From Thalassia testudinum (taxonomy: Eukaryota; Streptophyta; Magnoliopsida; Alismatales; Hydrocharitaceae): 64,000 nucleotides of DNA. Position 1 is the first letter of the stretch. Each line of letters starts with the position of its first letter. Location: NCBI GenBank assembly GCA_037157565.1, contig JAZHRO010000012.1, forward strand, positions 7,528,501 to 7,592,500. Reading direction: 5' to 3'. The notes beneath the pieces were generated by a model. It did not search any database. It was not told the origin of the DNA and worked only from the letters and a program-made list of their open reading frames with translations. A program made the translations under genes and the position numbers. This document shows, piece by piece, positions 20,237 to 30,299 of the stretch.

Positions 20237-21973
20237 CTACCATGGCCAGTAAAATGGTACAAATGGTGGTGGATGCCACATCGGATGGGGCTCCCATCCG
20301 TAGCTTGGAGACCCGGGCATTGGCGCCGGTCTCCAGTCTGGTGGTCGACGTGCGGCGGGTCCATCGTTTGTTCGCCATCTCGTCGGTCTTCTTGTTCTCC
20401 TCCTTGGTCTACTCCTTGGTTCTCCCAACTCGAGTTGACTAGCCTTGAGCTTGTAGATCCAGTCATTCGTGTTGTAGTTATCCCTGAAACCTACAAAATG
20501 GGATTCCAATTCTTTCTTCGGTATCCAAGTGAGCTTGGATCCAGATCTGTTAGGGGGTCGTTTTGACGGAGATCCTGTCTCAACCTTAGGGCTATAAAAA
20601 TTATCTACTTTGTTGATTAATTTATTGGAGTTTTCCCTAAGACATGCAATTTCTTTTTCTATAATATGCATCTTAGTCTTTAAATCAGAAATTTCTAACT
20701 TTAAACTATTATTTTCTTCAATCAATTTAGTATTTTCATTGATTAAATTTTTACTTTCTAATAACAGGTTATTATTCTTAGGACTAGAGCTACTTTCTAG
20801 GTCCTTAAGTTTTATTTCTAACCTATCATTTTCAGATTTAAGAAAGCTAAGGTTCTTTTTAATGCTTTTGTTTTCTATTCTTAATGTTTTACTAACATCA
20901 AATAGTCCATTAAAAGTTTCTTGTAAATCGAAATTTACCTCGTTGTCTGAGTCGCTTCCGCTTTCGTTGTCGCTATCACTTCCTTTGGCCATGAAATCAA
21001 AGCAAGCGGTTTCTTCTTCTATAGACTTTTCTTCTTCTTCTTCCTCCGAGCTCAAATCGTCCCAAGTGGCTTGGAACGCCTTCTTCTTAGATTTCTTCTC
21101 CTTTTCCTTCTTCTTCCTTTTTAGAAGAGGGCATTCTGGTCGCAGATGCCTTTTCTCGTTGCAGTAGTAGCAACGTCTCGGGCTTTCTTTCTTCTCCTTC
21201 TTCTTTGATTCCCTACACAACTTGGAAAACTTTTTAAGTAAAATTTTAATGTCTTCGTCGTCGGAACTTACCTCGCTATCCGACGCGACTTTGAAGGCGA
21301 GAGTCTTCTTCGGTTTAGGCTCCAGTGTATCCTTCTTCTTCTGCTTCAACTTAGTCTCGTAGGCCATTAGATTGCCTAGGAGATCTTCCATGTTGAGCTC
21401 CTCCACTTCGTTCGCCTCCTCGATGGCGGTGACTTTCTGTTCCTACTCTGGTCCAAGGGAACGAAGAAGCTTCCCTTGAAGCTCCCCCTTGATGAAAGTC
21501 TTCTCTAAAGCTTTCAAATTTTTTACTATGAGAGTGAACCTAGTGTTCATCTCACTTAAAGTTTCGTTAGATTTCATGGAAAAAGCCTCAAACTCTTGTG
21601 AAAGTAAATTGAGTTTAGAAGTTTTTACCTTAGAGGTACCTTCATGAGTTACCTCGAGTGTGTGCCAAATCTCGTATGCAGTGGCGCATTGCGAGATTCT
21701 ATTAAACTCCTCCGAGCTGAGCGCGCAGTATAACGCGTTCATAGCTTTCACGTTGAGTGAGAGTTCTCGAATCTGCTGCTGTGAGTAGCCTGCTGCAGGT
21801 CTTTCTGGGACGTTGAAGGGGGTCTCGCAACGGTCCCATATTGTAAATTCGGTGGCTTGAAGCCATGTCTTTATCTGTAGCTTCTAGTAGCTATAGTTGT
21901 TCCCGTCGAAATAGGGTGGTCGGATGGTGGACTACACCTAGGAAATCCTGCTCGCGGAACTACTCCCCTCCAT
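20237..21973 (-). pseudogene. SIRE-like GAG with four in-frame amber codons
   Basis: The capsid/nucleocapsid protein of the element packages its RNA. From an ATG at 21973 the frame reads PPYFDGNNYSY, then a UBN2-type Copia GAG block (AYEIWHTLEVTHEGTSKVK), LLRSLGPE, an acidic/lysine-rich stretch, a CCHC knuckle (CYYCNEKRHLRPEC, about 21165), a long coiled-coil-like Lys/Asn/Glu region, and WIPKKELESHF. Four TAG codons interrupt it: two close together after the start (about 21936-21942), one after NYSY (a Trp position) and one after SLGPE (about 21426). There is no frameshift. The last ~60 residues (20237-20420) are Arg/Pro/Trp-rich and GC-rich, unlike the rest. No pol follows; only about 320 bp separate GAG from the polypurine tract. 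Confidence 0.88.
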
Positions 21974-22013
21974 AGGATCTTCGCGGGTGTGTAACGCCGA
22001 TAACGTGAAACCT

Positions 22014-22025
22014 GCTTTGATACCA
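22014..22025 (-). other. Primer-binding site, initiator tRNA-Met type
   Basis: Minus-strand TGGTATCAAAGC begins two bases inside the 5' LTR. It differs by one base from TGGTATCAGAGC, the complement of the initiator tRNA-Met 3' end used by most plant Copia elements. Confidence 0.85.
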
Positions 22026-22027
22026 AT

Positions 22028-23739
22028 TGTAGAATCCCTACCAGGAGGGGGTGACGTAATAAAATGCGGAATAGAATATAAACAATCTCAAAAAATTCAA
22101 TCACACAAGGTACACAATTATTTTTAGGTGGAAACCCAAACCGGGTGAAAACCACCACCTAACCCTCTCGAGTTAGGATTTTCCGATCAACCAAGTTGAT
22201 CAAATCCACTAAACGAATCACTTAAACGAGGGTGATTCAACCTCAATTACAACCACGCTACAAGTGCGAGGGTAGCGTTCCTCAACCCCTTCTCTTCACG
22301 AGAAGGATTTTGTCCCACGAAGGAGACGGGAATTCGCAAAGCGAATACCCAACCAAATAACAAAGTAAAATAACAAATATAGTCCTATAGAGCCAACAAA
22401 GATTTAATCCTAGCTTTTATAGGAATTAGGAAACTCCCTTTTGCAAGGAGTGTGTCGAATCGATGACGCGGGTGTGTGAGCCACGCGACGACGCAACGTC
22501 GCTCTCGTGAACTACGGCGGGAGAGCGGGTGCGCAAAGGCTTGATGCTCTCAAGATGTGGAACTTGAGCTTGGAGAGCAAGAGCTTTTCTTGGACACAAA
22601 AGAGTGTGAAAGTGTATTACTAGGTGTGTCTTGTGTATCTAGGTGTATGTTTGTATGCAAGAGGTTCCTCTCTATTTATAGAGGCCTTAGGAAAGCTTTG
22701 GAAGTCTTTGGAAAGCTTCCATAGCCATTGGGTGCAAAGCCCAAGAGAATCAGGCCGAAATCAAGAACAATGATTGCACTGACAGGGTTATCAAACGTCT
22801 GATCCTGGCATCAGACGTCTGGGAAACCAGTTTAAGACGTTTGAAAATAAGGTCAGACGTCTGATTTTATGCGGGTTTCTTCCTGACTTGAATCAGATCT
22901 AAACAAGGTTCTAGTGCAACTCCATCAGACGACATACAGGACGTCTAGAACTATGTCTGGACGTCTGGAAACCTACTTTTTTGTGGGAATGGATTTCCAA
23001 GAGTTGCAACAGCTAAAAAATCTCTGAGAAGAGATTTTAGGTCAGCCAAGGCAAAATGATCATCTATCAGACATCTGGAAAGGCTTAAGGACGTCTGATA
23101 AGGTTCTAATGGTCATATCTTCAGTGTTTACTAAGCCAGCCAATGGTCCACTAATTGGACGTCTGGCAAAGTCATTAGACGTCTTCTAAGACGTTTGGAC
23201 GGAGGTATGGACGTCTGATTTCATCAGACAGAGCTAACAAGTCCAGCCTAAATGTTATCAGACGTCTAAATAAACAGTCAGACGTCTTAAAACACATTAT
23301 CAGACATCTGATTTTGGAATTGGACGTCTGAAAAAGCAGTTTGAACCCTATATTGATTTTCTAAGTTCTCTACAGAAAACCTAAGTATCTAAGGATTGTG
23401 CAGGTGTTCCTAGGACTACTGTTAGGGTACTTTGAGGCTCTTTAACATGATATTCTAAGAAACAAAAAGAGCAAGAAAATAAAGACAAGAGTACATGAAA
23501 GAAATAAGCAGAATTTTATCCTATTCTTCTTGTCCTTCCATCTTCAATCTATCGCTCCTCGCGAATCTTCTTTATTCTCCATCAAGCTCCTCTAATCCGT
23601 CTTGGATGCAAGCTCGAACTCCGTCTAATCACGTCACCATTTGCAATTTGCCTGAAATGTAAGACTCCAAGTGCAGATGTTAAATGACACGTGTTTTGTT
23701 ATCATCAAAACAAACGATCGCGGTGCTCTAGCACCAACA
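22028..23739 (-). repeat. 5' LTR of SIRE-like element (1712 bp)
   Basis: Partner of 18202-19913 with identical length. Its palindrome array occupies 22792-23330 and its TATA box 22673-22680. Some sites intact here have decayed in the other LTR and vice versa, mostly at CpG. Confidence 0.93.
22792..23330 (-). promoter_or_regulatory. Array of paired CAGACGTCTG palindromes in U3 (5' LTR)
   Basis: Same sites as the partner LTR shifted by 3826 bp, with the same 20-bp pairing. Differences are single transitions such as AAACGTCTG for CAGACGTCTG at 22792. Confidence 0.7.
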
Positions 23740-24841
23740 CGTAGTACCGAAGAGAGCAACTATCCCTTTTAGAGTAGAGGGGAGCTTGCCACCCCTTAGG
23801 TGGAGACCCAGGGTGGGTTTGGCCACTCTACGTTGACTCCTATTGGCCCTCGCGTACGTGGTACCGAGAGGAGCTACTTAGTGTAGGGGGGAGCTAGCTT
23901 CCTCAGGGGACTCGGGGTTAGGACTGGCCACTCTACACTGACTCCTATTAGGCCCACTGGGTAAACCGGGATAGTCGGACAAGGGTACGCGGACTGTGAG
24001 GGGCGAGACCCCTGTTTCTGAGTGGTGAGACCCCTGTTCTGAGAGGACCAGGCCTTGTCTATTCCGTGCTGTACGTTTGGGCGTACCCGCTAGCGTAAAC
24101 AACTGACTGCATGCCAGTGTGAGGTAGCTACCCGTATGCTTATCACGTGTGCTGTAGTCATTGCTACGTCGCGACTGTGACCTCGGGGTAGTAGACCGGT
24201 TGTAGGACTACCACGAGGGACTCTCCTGACCAGGAGAGTGGCACGTGTACATCCTACATCGTGGGAAAACTACAAACAAGATCGTTTCCTTAAGGAACAG
24301 GAAGATTGAGTAATGTCATGGAACCTGATTAGGGTATTCATATTAGCAACACGTAATAAGATAATTGGAATCGGAAGATAATATTTTAAGCTGCTTGTTT
24401 AAATTACATTACATGTTTTAGCCACCACTCTACTCAGCGTTAGCTGACTCCAGATGTTATAACTTTGTAAAAGTTAGGGATTCGAGCAGCCAGAGCCATC
24501 GGCTGCTAAGGGCGCTAGGTCCAGTCGAGCCAAATTGTAGTTCCCTTCTGTTAGTTGTTGTAGTGAGTTCCTGTAGTTCATGTTTTTTCAGCTATATGTG
24601 TACTAGTTTTTGTTGTGATGGCTATGTTCTATACTAGTTATGTTACGATGGCTTGTAATATTATGGTGATTACCGTTCTCTTGCTTTATGATCAGTTTTA
24701 TATTTGTTACTTAGTTACAATACTTGTGTGGTTGTGAAATAAATGTGTATTCGGTTATTTCTCGCTAGACAACTGGATTTTAGGATTCGTCGAGGTGACC
24801 CGTCTTCGGGTTCTATAGGGAGTCGGGAATGGGCTATGACA

Positions 24842-27800
24842 AATTCAATCTGCTTAAATATCTCAATATCAAAATTCACTTATTTTACTTATTTCTTATT
24901 CTTTTGCTTATTCCACAAATCTATTCCCATTTTCAAACATCACCTAGGAATTCACACATCGATCTCATATTGCAAAAGTATTCAAAAATTTGTAGGATTC
25001 CCACTCACCCTATGATCCAAAACAAGCATAGATATATTTTAAAGCAATTAAGTAAATCAAGTCTTATAATTCTAAATATATATAATTCAAATTGGGAAGA
25101 AAAAAAAATACTTGACAAATAATTTCTATAATTTTTTAGAATAAAAGTAGGTATCATATATACCTTCGAAAATAATACGCCTAAAAATAAGTTCTTCAAC
25201 TCTAGATGTTTAGATATACCTTTTTTTTGTCATTTTTTACTCATGCCAATGTTTTTTGAATACATGTCCAATCCTTCTAAGCATCGATCTCTCATGATCT
25301 ATTTGATATAACCACGATCACAAACTCTCCCCTCTTATCCATCACATTTAATAATTATACCATCAACTATTTATGCTTTCATCTCTATTAACATGTAAGG
25401 GCCTTTATCCTCCTCCTTTTCAACTTGAACTTTTAAATAATAAAAGTAAAAGGAACCTTATCTAAGATAACTTTATTAAATTGAAACTTAAATTATATCA
25501 ATAGAGCAAATACATAAGCTGCATATAGTCACAGATGTAAAAATGAGTATTTAAACGATCTTTCTATTAAAATAGTGCATTTACCAATTGACAAGAAAAA
25601 AATAATTTTACATGTTAAGCCATTCAAAACTACTTTTAAAATATCGAAGAAAAGGTTAATCCATGAAATTTAAAGGGAGATTTTTTTTTTTATCAAAGAA
25701 AAAGTTTATTTAGAATATAAATATATATCAGCATATAATTTTAAAGTTATACATCTAAAATTACGTTAAAATATTAAATTATTTGAAAAATTTTTTGAAT
25801 GCAAATAAATTACTATCAATCATATTTAAACTTAAAAAAAAATTACGATGTATCCCTCGGCACGATGCGAGTTTAATCAACAGTGTGTGTGTTGAGCTAA
25901 CAACCAACTTTATCATCCACACTCCATGTGCCACATAATCTATATATATATAAGAGAACAAACATTATATAAATTTGCCCCGTTTAGCTGCTAGTTAAAA
26001 CAACCAAATTATGTTAACAATTCATTTGGAATGTCGACCTAAGCTTCTTTGGCGTCCCCAACTCCCATACTAATTGCTCCGGCCAAAATTGAACCTGAGA
26101 TGAAGGAGGATTACACGAGGTGGTGAATAACTAGAAAGGGGATATATCTTGTTGATGTTGACGCATCTATTATTATTATTTTTTGAAAATAAGTATTTCA
26201 TTGCAAGGAAAAACATGATATAAGAGATGTATTTTAGAGAGGAATGGAAAAGATAGAGAATTTTTATTCACGAAAGAGAAAATATATCATGTGGAAATAG
26301 AGGAACTCAAAGACAAAAAAATGAGATAAGAAACAAAAAATAAAGAAAAAAGAAATGTCCCGAGATTGGAAATTGGACGATCTCTTGAAGGAGATCGATC
26401 CCACACTCGTAGAATGGTAAAGTATCAACTAGATAAAAAACTTAAAGATCGTTCTAACAAGTTTATCAAAAAATTGGAACTTGACACATGTCAAGAGAAC
26501 TCGACTGTGAGAAGTACTAGGTCACACGTGGTTCCCAAGAAAAACAAAACAACCTAAAAAAAGAAAAAGAAAGATCTATACTATGCAAATATACAAAACA
26601 AATGCCACCAACACCCACCAAGTCAACGAAGCCACCAAAGTCATCGCCACCGCCACAGTGCAGACACGATTGGCATCGACACCACTCATCCGCAGTAATT
26701 GAGTGGCGGAAGCCACCCCATGTGCGGCCACCGTGAACTTCGGCAAGCTCGCTCACCACCACACACCATAAGCCACAGTGGCTACGGCTACCGTAAGCCG
26801 CAATGGCTACGGCTTTCGAGGACATCAATGACGAGATCAACATGGTCACACGGTCGCCACCATGACTGTGACCCCAGCTCACCGGCTCCACCTTGCGCCA
26901 AGCCGCATAGCCACCACGACCACCATGGCTAAGCACGGCATCCACAAGCCACAATTGGCGGTGCATGTCGGGGGTGAAGCTCGCACATCAGAGAGGATGG
27001 ATCCAAGAGGAGGTGAGGAAGGATTCGGAGATGGGGGGGCTCTAATCTATTTTAGGTGCAATGGAGAGCGACTTGCAGGTTATGTGACACATCTGGTATT
27101 AGTGCTTTGTAGCAAGATTACTCAGCAATCACAGATCTTAATAGGTATTTAAGCTTTTTCCCAAAACAAAGCGAAATATTGACTAGTTAATGTATGATAT
27201 ATAGACAACCGACATATTAGCACTGAAAAATAGGATATTCACAACGATTAACCAGTTGTATCTCTCTCAAAACAGTCAATTAAGAAACTTGGTTATAGTC
27301 ATGTCATAAACATACTCCATCCGGAGAATTTCTTGCTTTAGCCAATGCTTAGCATTTACAAATATCAAGGATCCTGGTGGATCGTGTGATTTGTGTCTTT
27401 GTAATCCTAGTAACAGGAAGATTTCTTGTAGTTTCCTATACCTATGGTTGCAAATTAAAATTCGGACCTGAGCATTTAGCATGCACGAAAGGTTGGTAGC
27501 CTTTACCTTGCTTTCCCTTTCTGGGACAAAGTGGAGAGGATGGTTACTTTGCATTTCCAATTCATCATACAATAAGCATGTATTAATGTAAAGTAAAAAG
27601 AAAATAACAAGCATCGAGGGTGGTTGCTTTACAGCCGCAATAGGAAGACCTTCGTAGAGATTGTAAAGCAAGAAGGAAAGATCACGTATGGTTCTCTTCC
27701 GGAGAAAGAAAAAAAAGAAATCACATTTGACCCTCAAGCCTACAATCTTAGTCTTTCTATTCAAATTATTGACAAACTTTCTTAGAGGTTAGTTTCCTTG

Positions 27801-28100
27801 GGCGCTTCTAAATTTTCTCTTGGCAATAAGTACAGAAATTATGGATGGCATGTTAGAGCTGCCACAATTGGCTCCCTTACGGGAAATAAGTTCTTGTTCA
27901 CAGGACCAAACACATAACATGCTCCACGGTCTTGTTCGTGGAATCTTTTTCTATTTAAAATTTTTTTCGTAGATGTCATTAAAAATCATCAAAATTATTT
28001 TTTTATTATTAGATTCCAAATGTCACTATTAATCTCACTGAAAATTCTGACCCTGTCGTGGAAATACTATTTGGGTTAATGTCTATCTAATTTGAGTTAA
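24842..28100. other. AT-rich intergenic DNA, no gene supported
   Basis: 24842-26100 is strongly AT-rich with A- and T-runs. About 26580-27000 is GC-richer, with GCCAC/GTGGC-type repeats that create overlapping open stretches on both strands (for example 149 codons at 26517-26966 minus); their composition is low-complexity and I recognise no product. A 162-codon open stretch on the minus strand (27276-27764) begins in a T-run, encodes a poly-Phe segment and is not recognised. I see no retroelement domains here. Confidence 0.5.
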
Positions 28101-28164
28101 GAGATGTTAAGTTCCCCTTTCCTTCCTCCTTGTCCTCCTCCTCCTCGACCCTCCTCTCGGCACC

Positions 28165-28330
28165 ATGACCATCACCGTTGCCAAAGCAGCAATAGCAACA
28201 TCTACAACAGCAACAACAACAGCAGCAATAACAACAACAAGAGTAGCAATAATAACAATGACAACATCTATAGCAAAAATAACAACACCAACAACAGCAA
28301 TGACAACAACAAGCAAGAGCAAAAAAACCA
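28165..28330. repeat. Imperfect trinucleotide (CAA/CAG/ACA) microsatellite
   Basis: Runs of ACA, GCA and CAA triplets with point interruptions. Read on + they give Asn/Ser-rich or Thr-rich open stretches and on - a hydrophobic Val/Ile one. These are products of the repeat, not genes. Confidence 0.8.
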
Positions 28331-28457
28331 TCGCTTTCACCCTCCCCTCCCCAACTTCGGTGCTTTGCTAAACCACCTCCTCCCCCTTCACCCCCATCCC
28401 CCCACCGTCTCTCTCAATTGTGGTGCAAAGCCGAAGTAGAATTAGAAGAAGAAGGCA

Positions 28458-28722
28458 ACACTGTGTAACAAAGGGAAGGCACAGTCGATGCTGAACCATT
28501 TTGCGGTGATGAAGTAGGAGAAGTGGAAGTCGAAGGAGCGGCCCTACCTTGCCTCCAAGTGTCGTGGCCCTGTTGATCTACCGCGATGACACATACGACA
28601 TTCGCGAGCACCTCGACGACGTTATCGAGCATGAGATGCGCACGAGGGTCGAGGCTGACTGGCGGAGGATGGAGATGATCAGGAAGAAGACTAGGAAGGC
28701 CATGAGGAGTGGGAGGTTGTGA
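28458..28722 (+). pseudogene. ISY1: ISY1-like pre-mRNA splicing factor fragment
   Basis: From 28464 one frame reads KAQSMLNHFAVMK, a TAG, then ERPYLASKCR, which closely resembles the conserved N-terminus of ISY1, a spliceosome protein of the NineTeen complex. At about 28573 the match moves to another frame: IYRDD followed by DWRRMEMIRKKTRKAMRSG, ending TGA at 28720. This resembles the C-terminal YRDDEDG...WRRM-E-IRKEARKA-RSG region of plant ISY1. The central ~130-150 residues are missing, so the two ends are fused with a frameshift. No introns are visible, consistent with a decayed retrocopy or captured fragment. The match is from memory of the family. Confidence 0.65.
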
Positions 28723-30267
28723 GCGTGGGGCGAACCCCAACAGCCAAGATTCGATTTTAAGGCAACTGGTGGGGACTTGAGAGTGAAATATGAGGACCTA
28801 AATCAAGTTTGGGACATGGGGAAGAGTTGGGTAATGGGACAAAGTAGAGAGAGAGAAAGAGAGAGAAGAGTGGGTGGAGGAGGTGATGGATAGGGAGGAG
28901 TTCAACCTCATTGTCGAGGACCTAGTCGATGTTGACAATGGAGAAGCCGAGAGGAGGGAAGAGGAATGAGGAAAAGGAAAGAGGAGGAGCCTCACATCCC
29001 TAAAAAATACTAACCATCTGATCCATCCCTACAGATGGATTAAATCACCATTGTTTATTTTCCTTCAAGATTAGCATTTTTAACATAACTCAGGTTAACT
29101 TCTCCTAACCTTGATTAGTGTACTAATCGAGAGACAATAGGATGACATTTATGTTGACCGTATAAGTTTCACAATGATGATAATAACAATATTTGTAATT
29201 TAATGGAAAAAAAAATGGTTTCGATTATTTTCGATGATAGATGTGTAAAGACCCTTTTGCTTTTTTGTACAACAATAAATCCATGTCGACTTGTTGTGGG
29301 AGAGAGGCAGCAAATAATGATTTTTTATTTATTTTTTTTATGATGAGGAACCCTTCTTGAGGCAAACTCTGCAGAAACGACCACTTGCCTACAATCACCG
29401 AACAAACCTCGAGCTCAAACTTACGACTCACCGTGTTTCTCATTTGACGGATATAGATGTACTGGTCACCGGTTTAGACATCGAGCCAATGTAGCAAATA
29501 ATAGAGTTGCCAAAGACGAAAAGATGCACTCCCTGATGCCACCTTTCTATTTTTTCCGTGAAATGGTTGAGTTGGAGATGGGAAATGAAAGGGTAGAGAA
29601 TCCACGTGGTGGGAAAATTCATCACAAGGAGAAATCTCCAAAGCATCACAGACTGAGAGGGGGTCACAGAGGAGAAAGGTGAGAGGAAATAAAATATGTG
29701 TGGATGGTATTGGGTGAGGTGGGAAACATGTGGCCCATGGGTGAGTAAAGCTTAGTAGGTGGTTTGGAGGAAGCTAGAATCTAACAAGAAAAAGTTGCGA
29801 GAAGTGGGTTTTGTGCATAACACGACAGATGCAAGGGTTTTTATATGATATGGGGAAATGATTCTGCAAGATTTTGTGGATGCTAAATACAGGAAGTGGT
29901 TCTTCTAATGACAGCCGGACTTGAGGAACTCTGCTTTGGATTAGAAGCATTAGATAAAAGAAGATATGCAATAGATATAAATATTGATCAATTGCCTTCA
30001 CATGAAAGATAGCTATGTTAAAAAAAAAAAAAAAACAAGTGACGTTAAGTAGTATGCTGCGCAACCATACTTGCAAACATATGGATTTAGTTAGGTATTT
30101 GACAAGATAATCATATAAAATGCTCCTTAATTCCATGGAAAAGGTTGTTGGTTAAAAAAGATACGCTTGCCGCCTATGCGGAGCCCATATGAGGAATGTA
30201 GGATTTATCTCATTAAACAATCCATTATTGTGGATAATCAAAAGAAAAAAAAAAGAAAAAGAAAAGA

Positions 30268-30299
<32 letters not shown>

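Larger units (their letters stand above)
18202..23739 (-). mobile_element. SIRE-like Copia element with gag only (TR-GAG type)
   Basis: A complete 5538-bp element in reverse orientation: LTRs 22028-23739 (5') and 18202-19913 (3'), each 1712 bp, TG..CA ends, flanked by perfect CGTAG duplications (18197-18201 and 23740-23744). The internal region is only 2114 bp and encodes GAG alone. It has an initiator-Met-type primer site and a polypurine tract. LTR start TGTTGGTGCTAGAGCACC and the GAG type point to the SIRE/Maximus clade. With no protease, integrase or RT it must have depended on a full relative. LTR divergence is about 2.5% over the first 800 bp, so insertion is relatively recent. It lies inside the Tekay-like LTR. 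Confidence 0.92.
6180..24841 (+). mobile_element. Tekay/Del-like chromovirus, tandem and nested
   Basis: A Ty3/Gypsy chromovirus whose integrase ends in a chromodomain. Present are an internal domain (6180-10013, gag 5' part missing), an LTR (10014-12505), a 364-bp 3' pol remnant (12506-12869), and a second LTR (12870-24841) interrupted by a solo LTR and a SIRE-like element. Removing the two insertions leaves about 2.48 kb for the second LTR against 2492 bp for the first. Two LTRs sharing a fragment of internal domain suggest a tandem arrangement that lost most of one internal region. The 5' LTR and primer site are not in the window, and sequence right of 24841 is ordinary AT-rich DNA. Confidence 0.8.
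12870..24841 (+). repeat. Second Tekay-like LTR, interrupted by two insertions
   Basis: LTR pieces are 12870-13078, 17023-18201 and 23740-24841. They follow the first LTR (10014-12505) in order: the start hairpin region, the CCCCTACGGC block (17024), the palindrome array (17227-17530), the CCGAAGAGAGCAAC block (23748) and the GTCGAGGTGACCCG end. Together they give about 2.48 kb. The last piece ends TATGACA at 24841, followed by unrelated AT-rich DNA. Confidence 0.85.

Noticed and set aside
20610..21167. 185-codon hydrophobic open frame on + strand
   Set aside because: It is the exact antisense of the Lys/Asn-rich GAG of the SIRE-like element; poly-Lys/Glu codons read backwards give Phe/Leu/Ser.
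26517..26966. 149-codon Gly/Val/His-rich minus-strand ORF
   Set aside because: Low-complexity GCCAC/GTGGC repeats open several frames at once; no family recognised.
28104..28439. Asn-rich 111-codon ORF
   Set aside because: Encoded by the trinucleotide microsatellite; three frames are open for the same reason.
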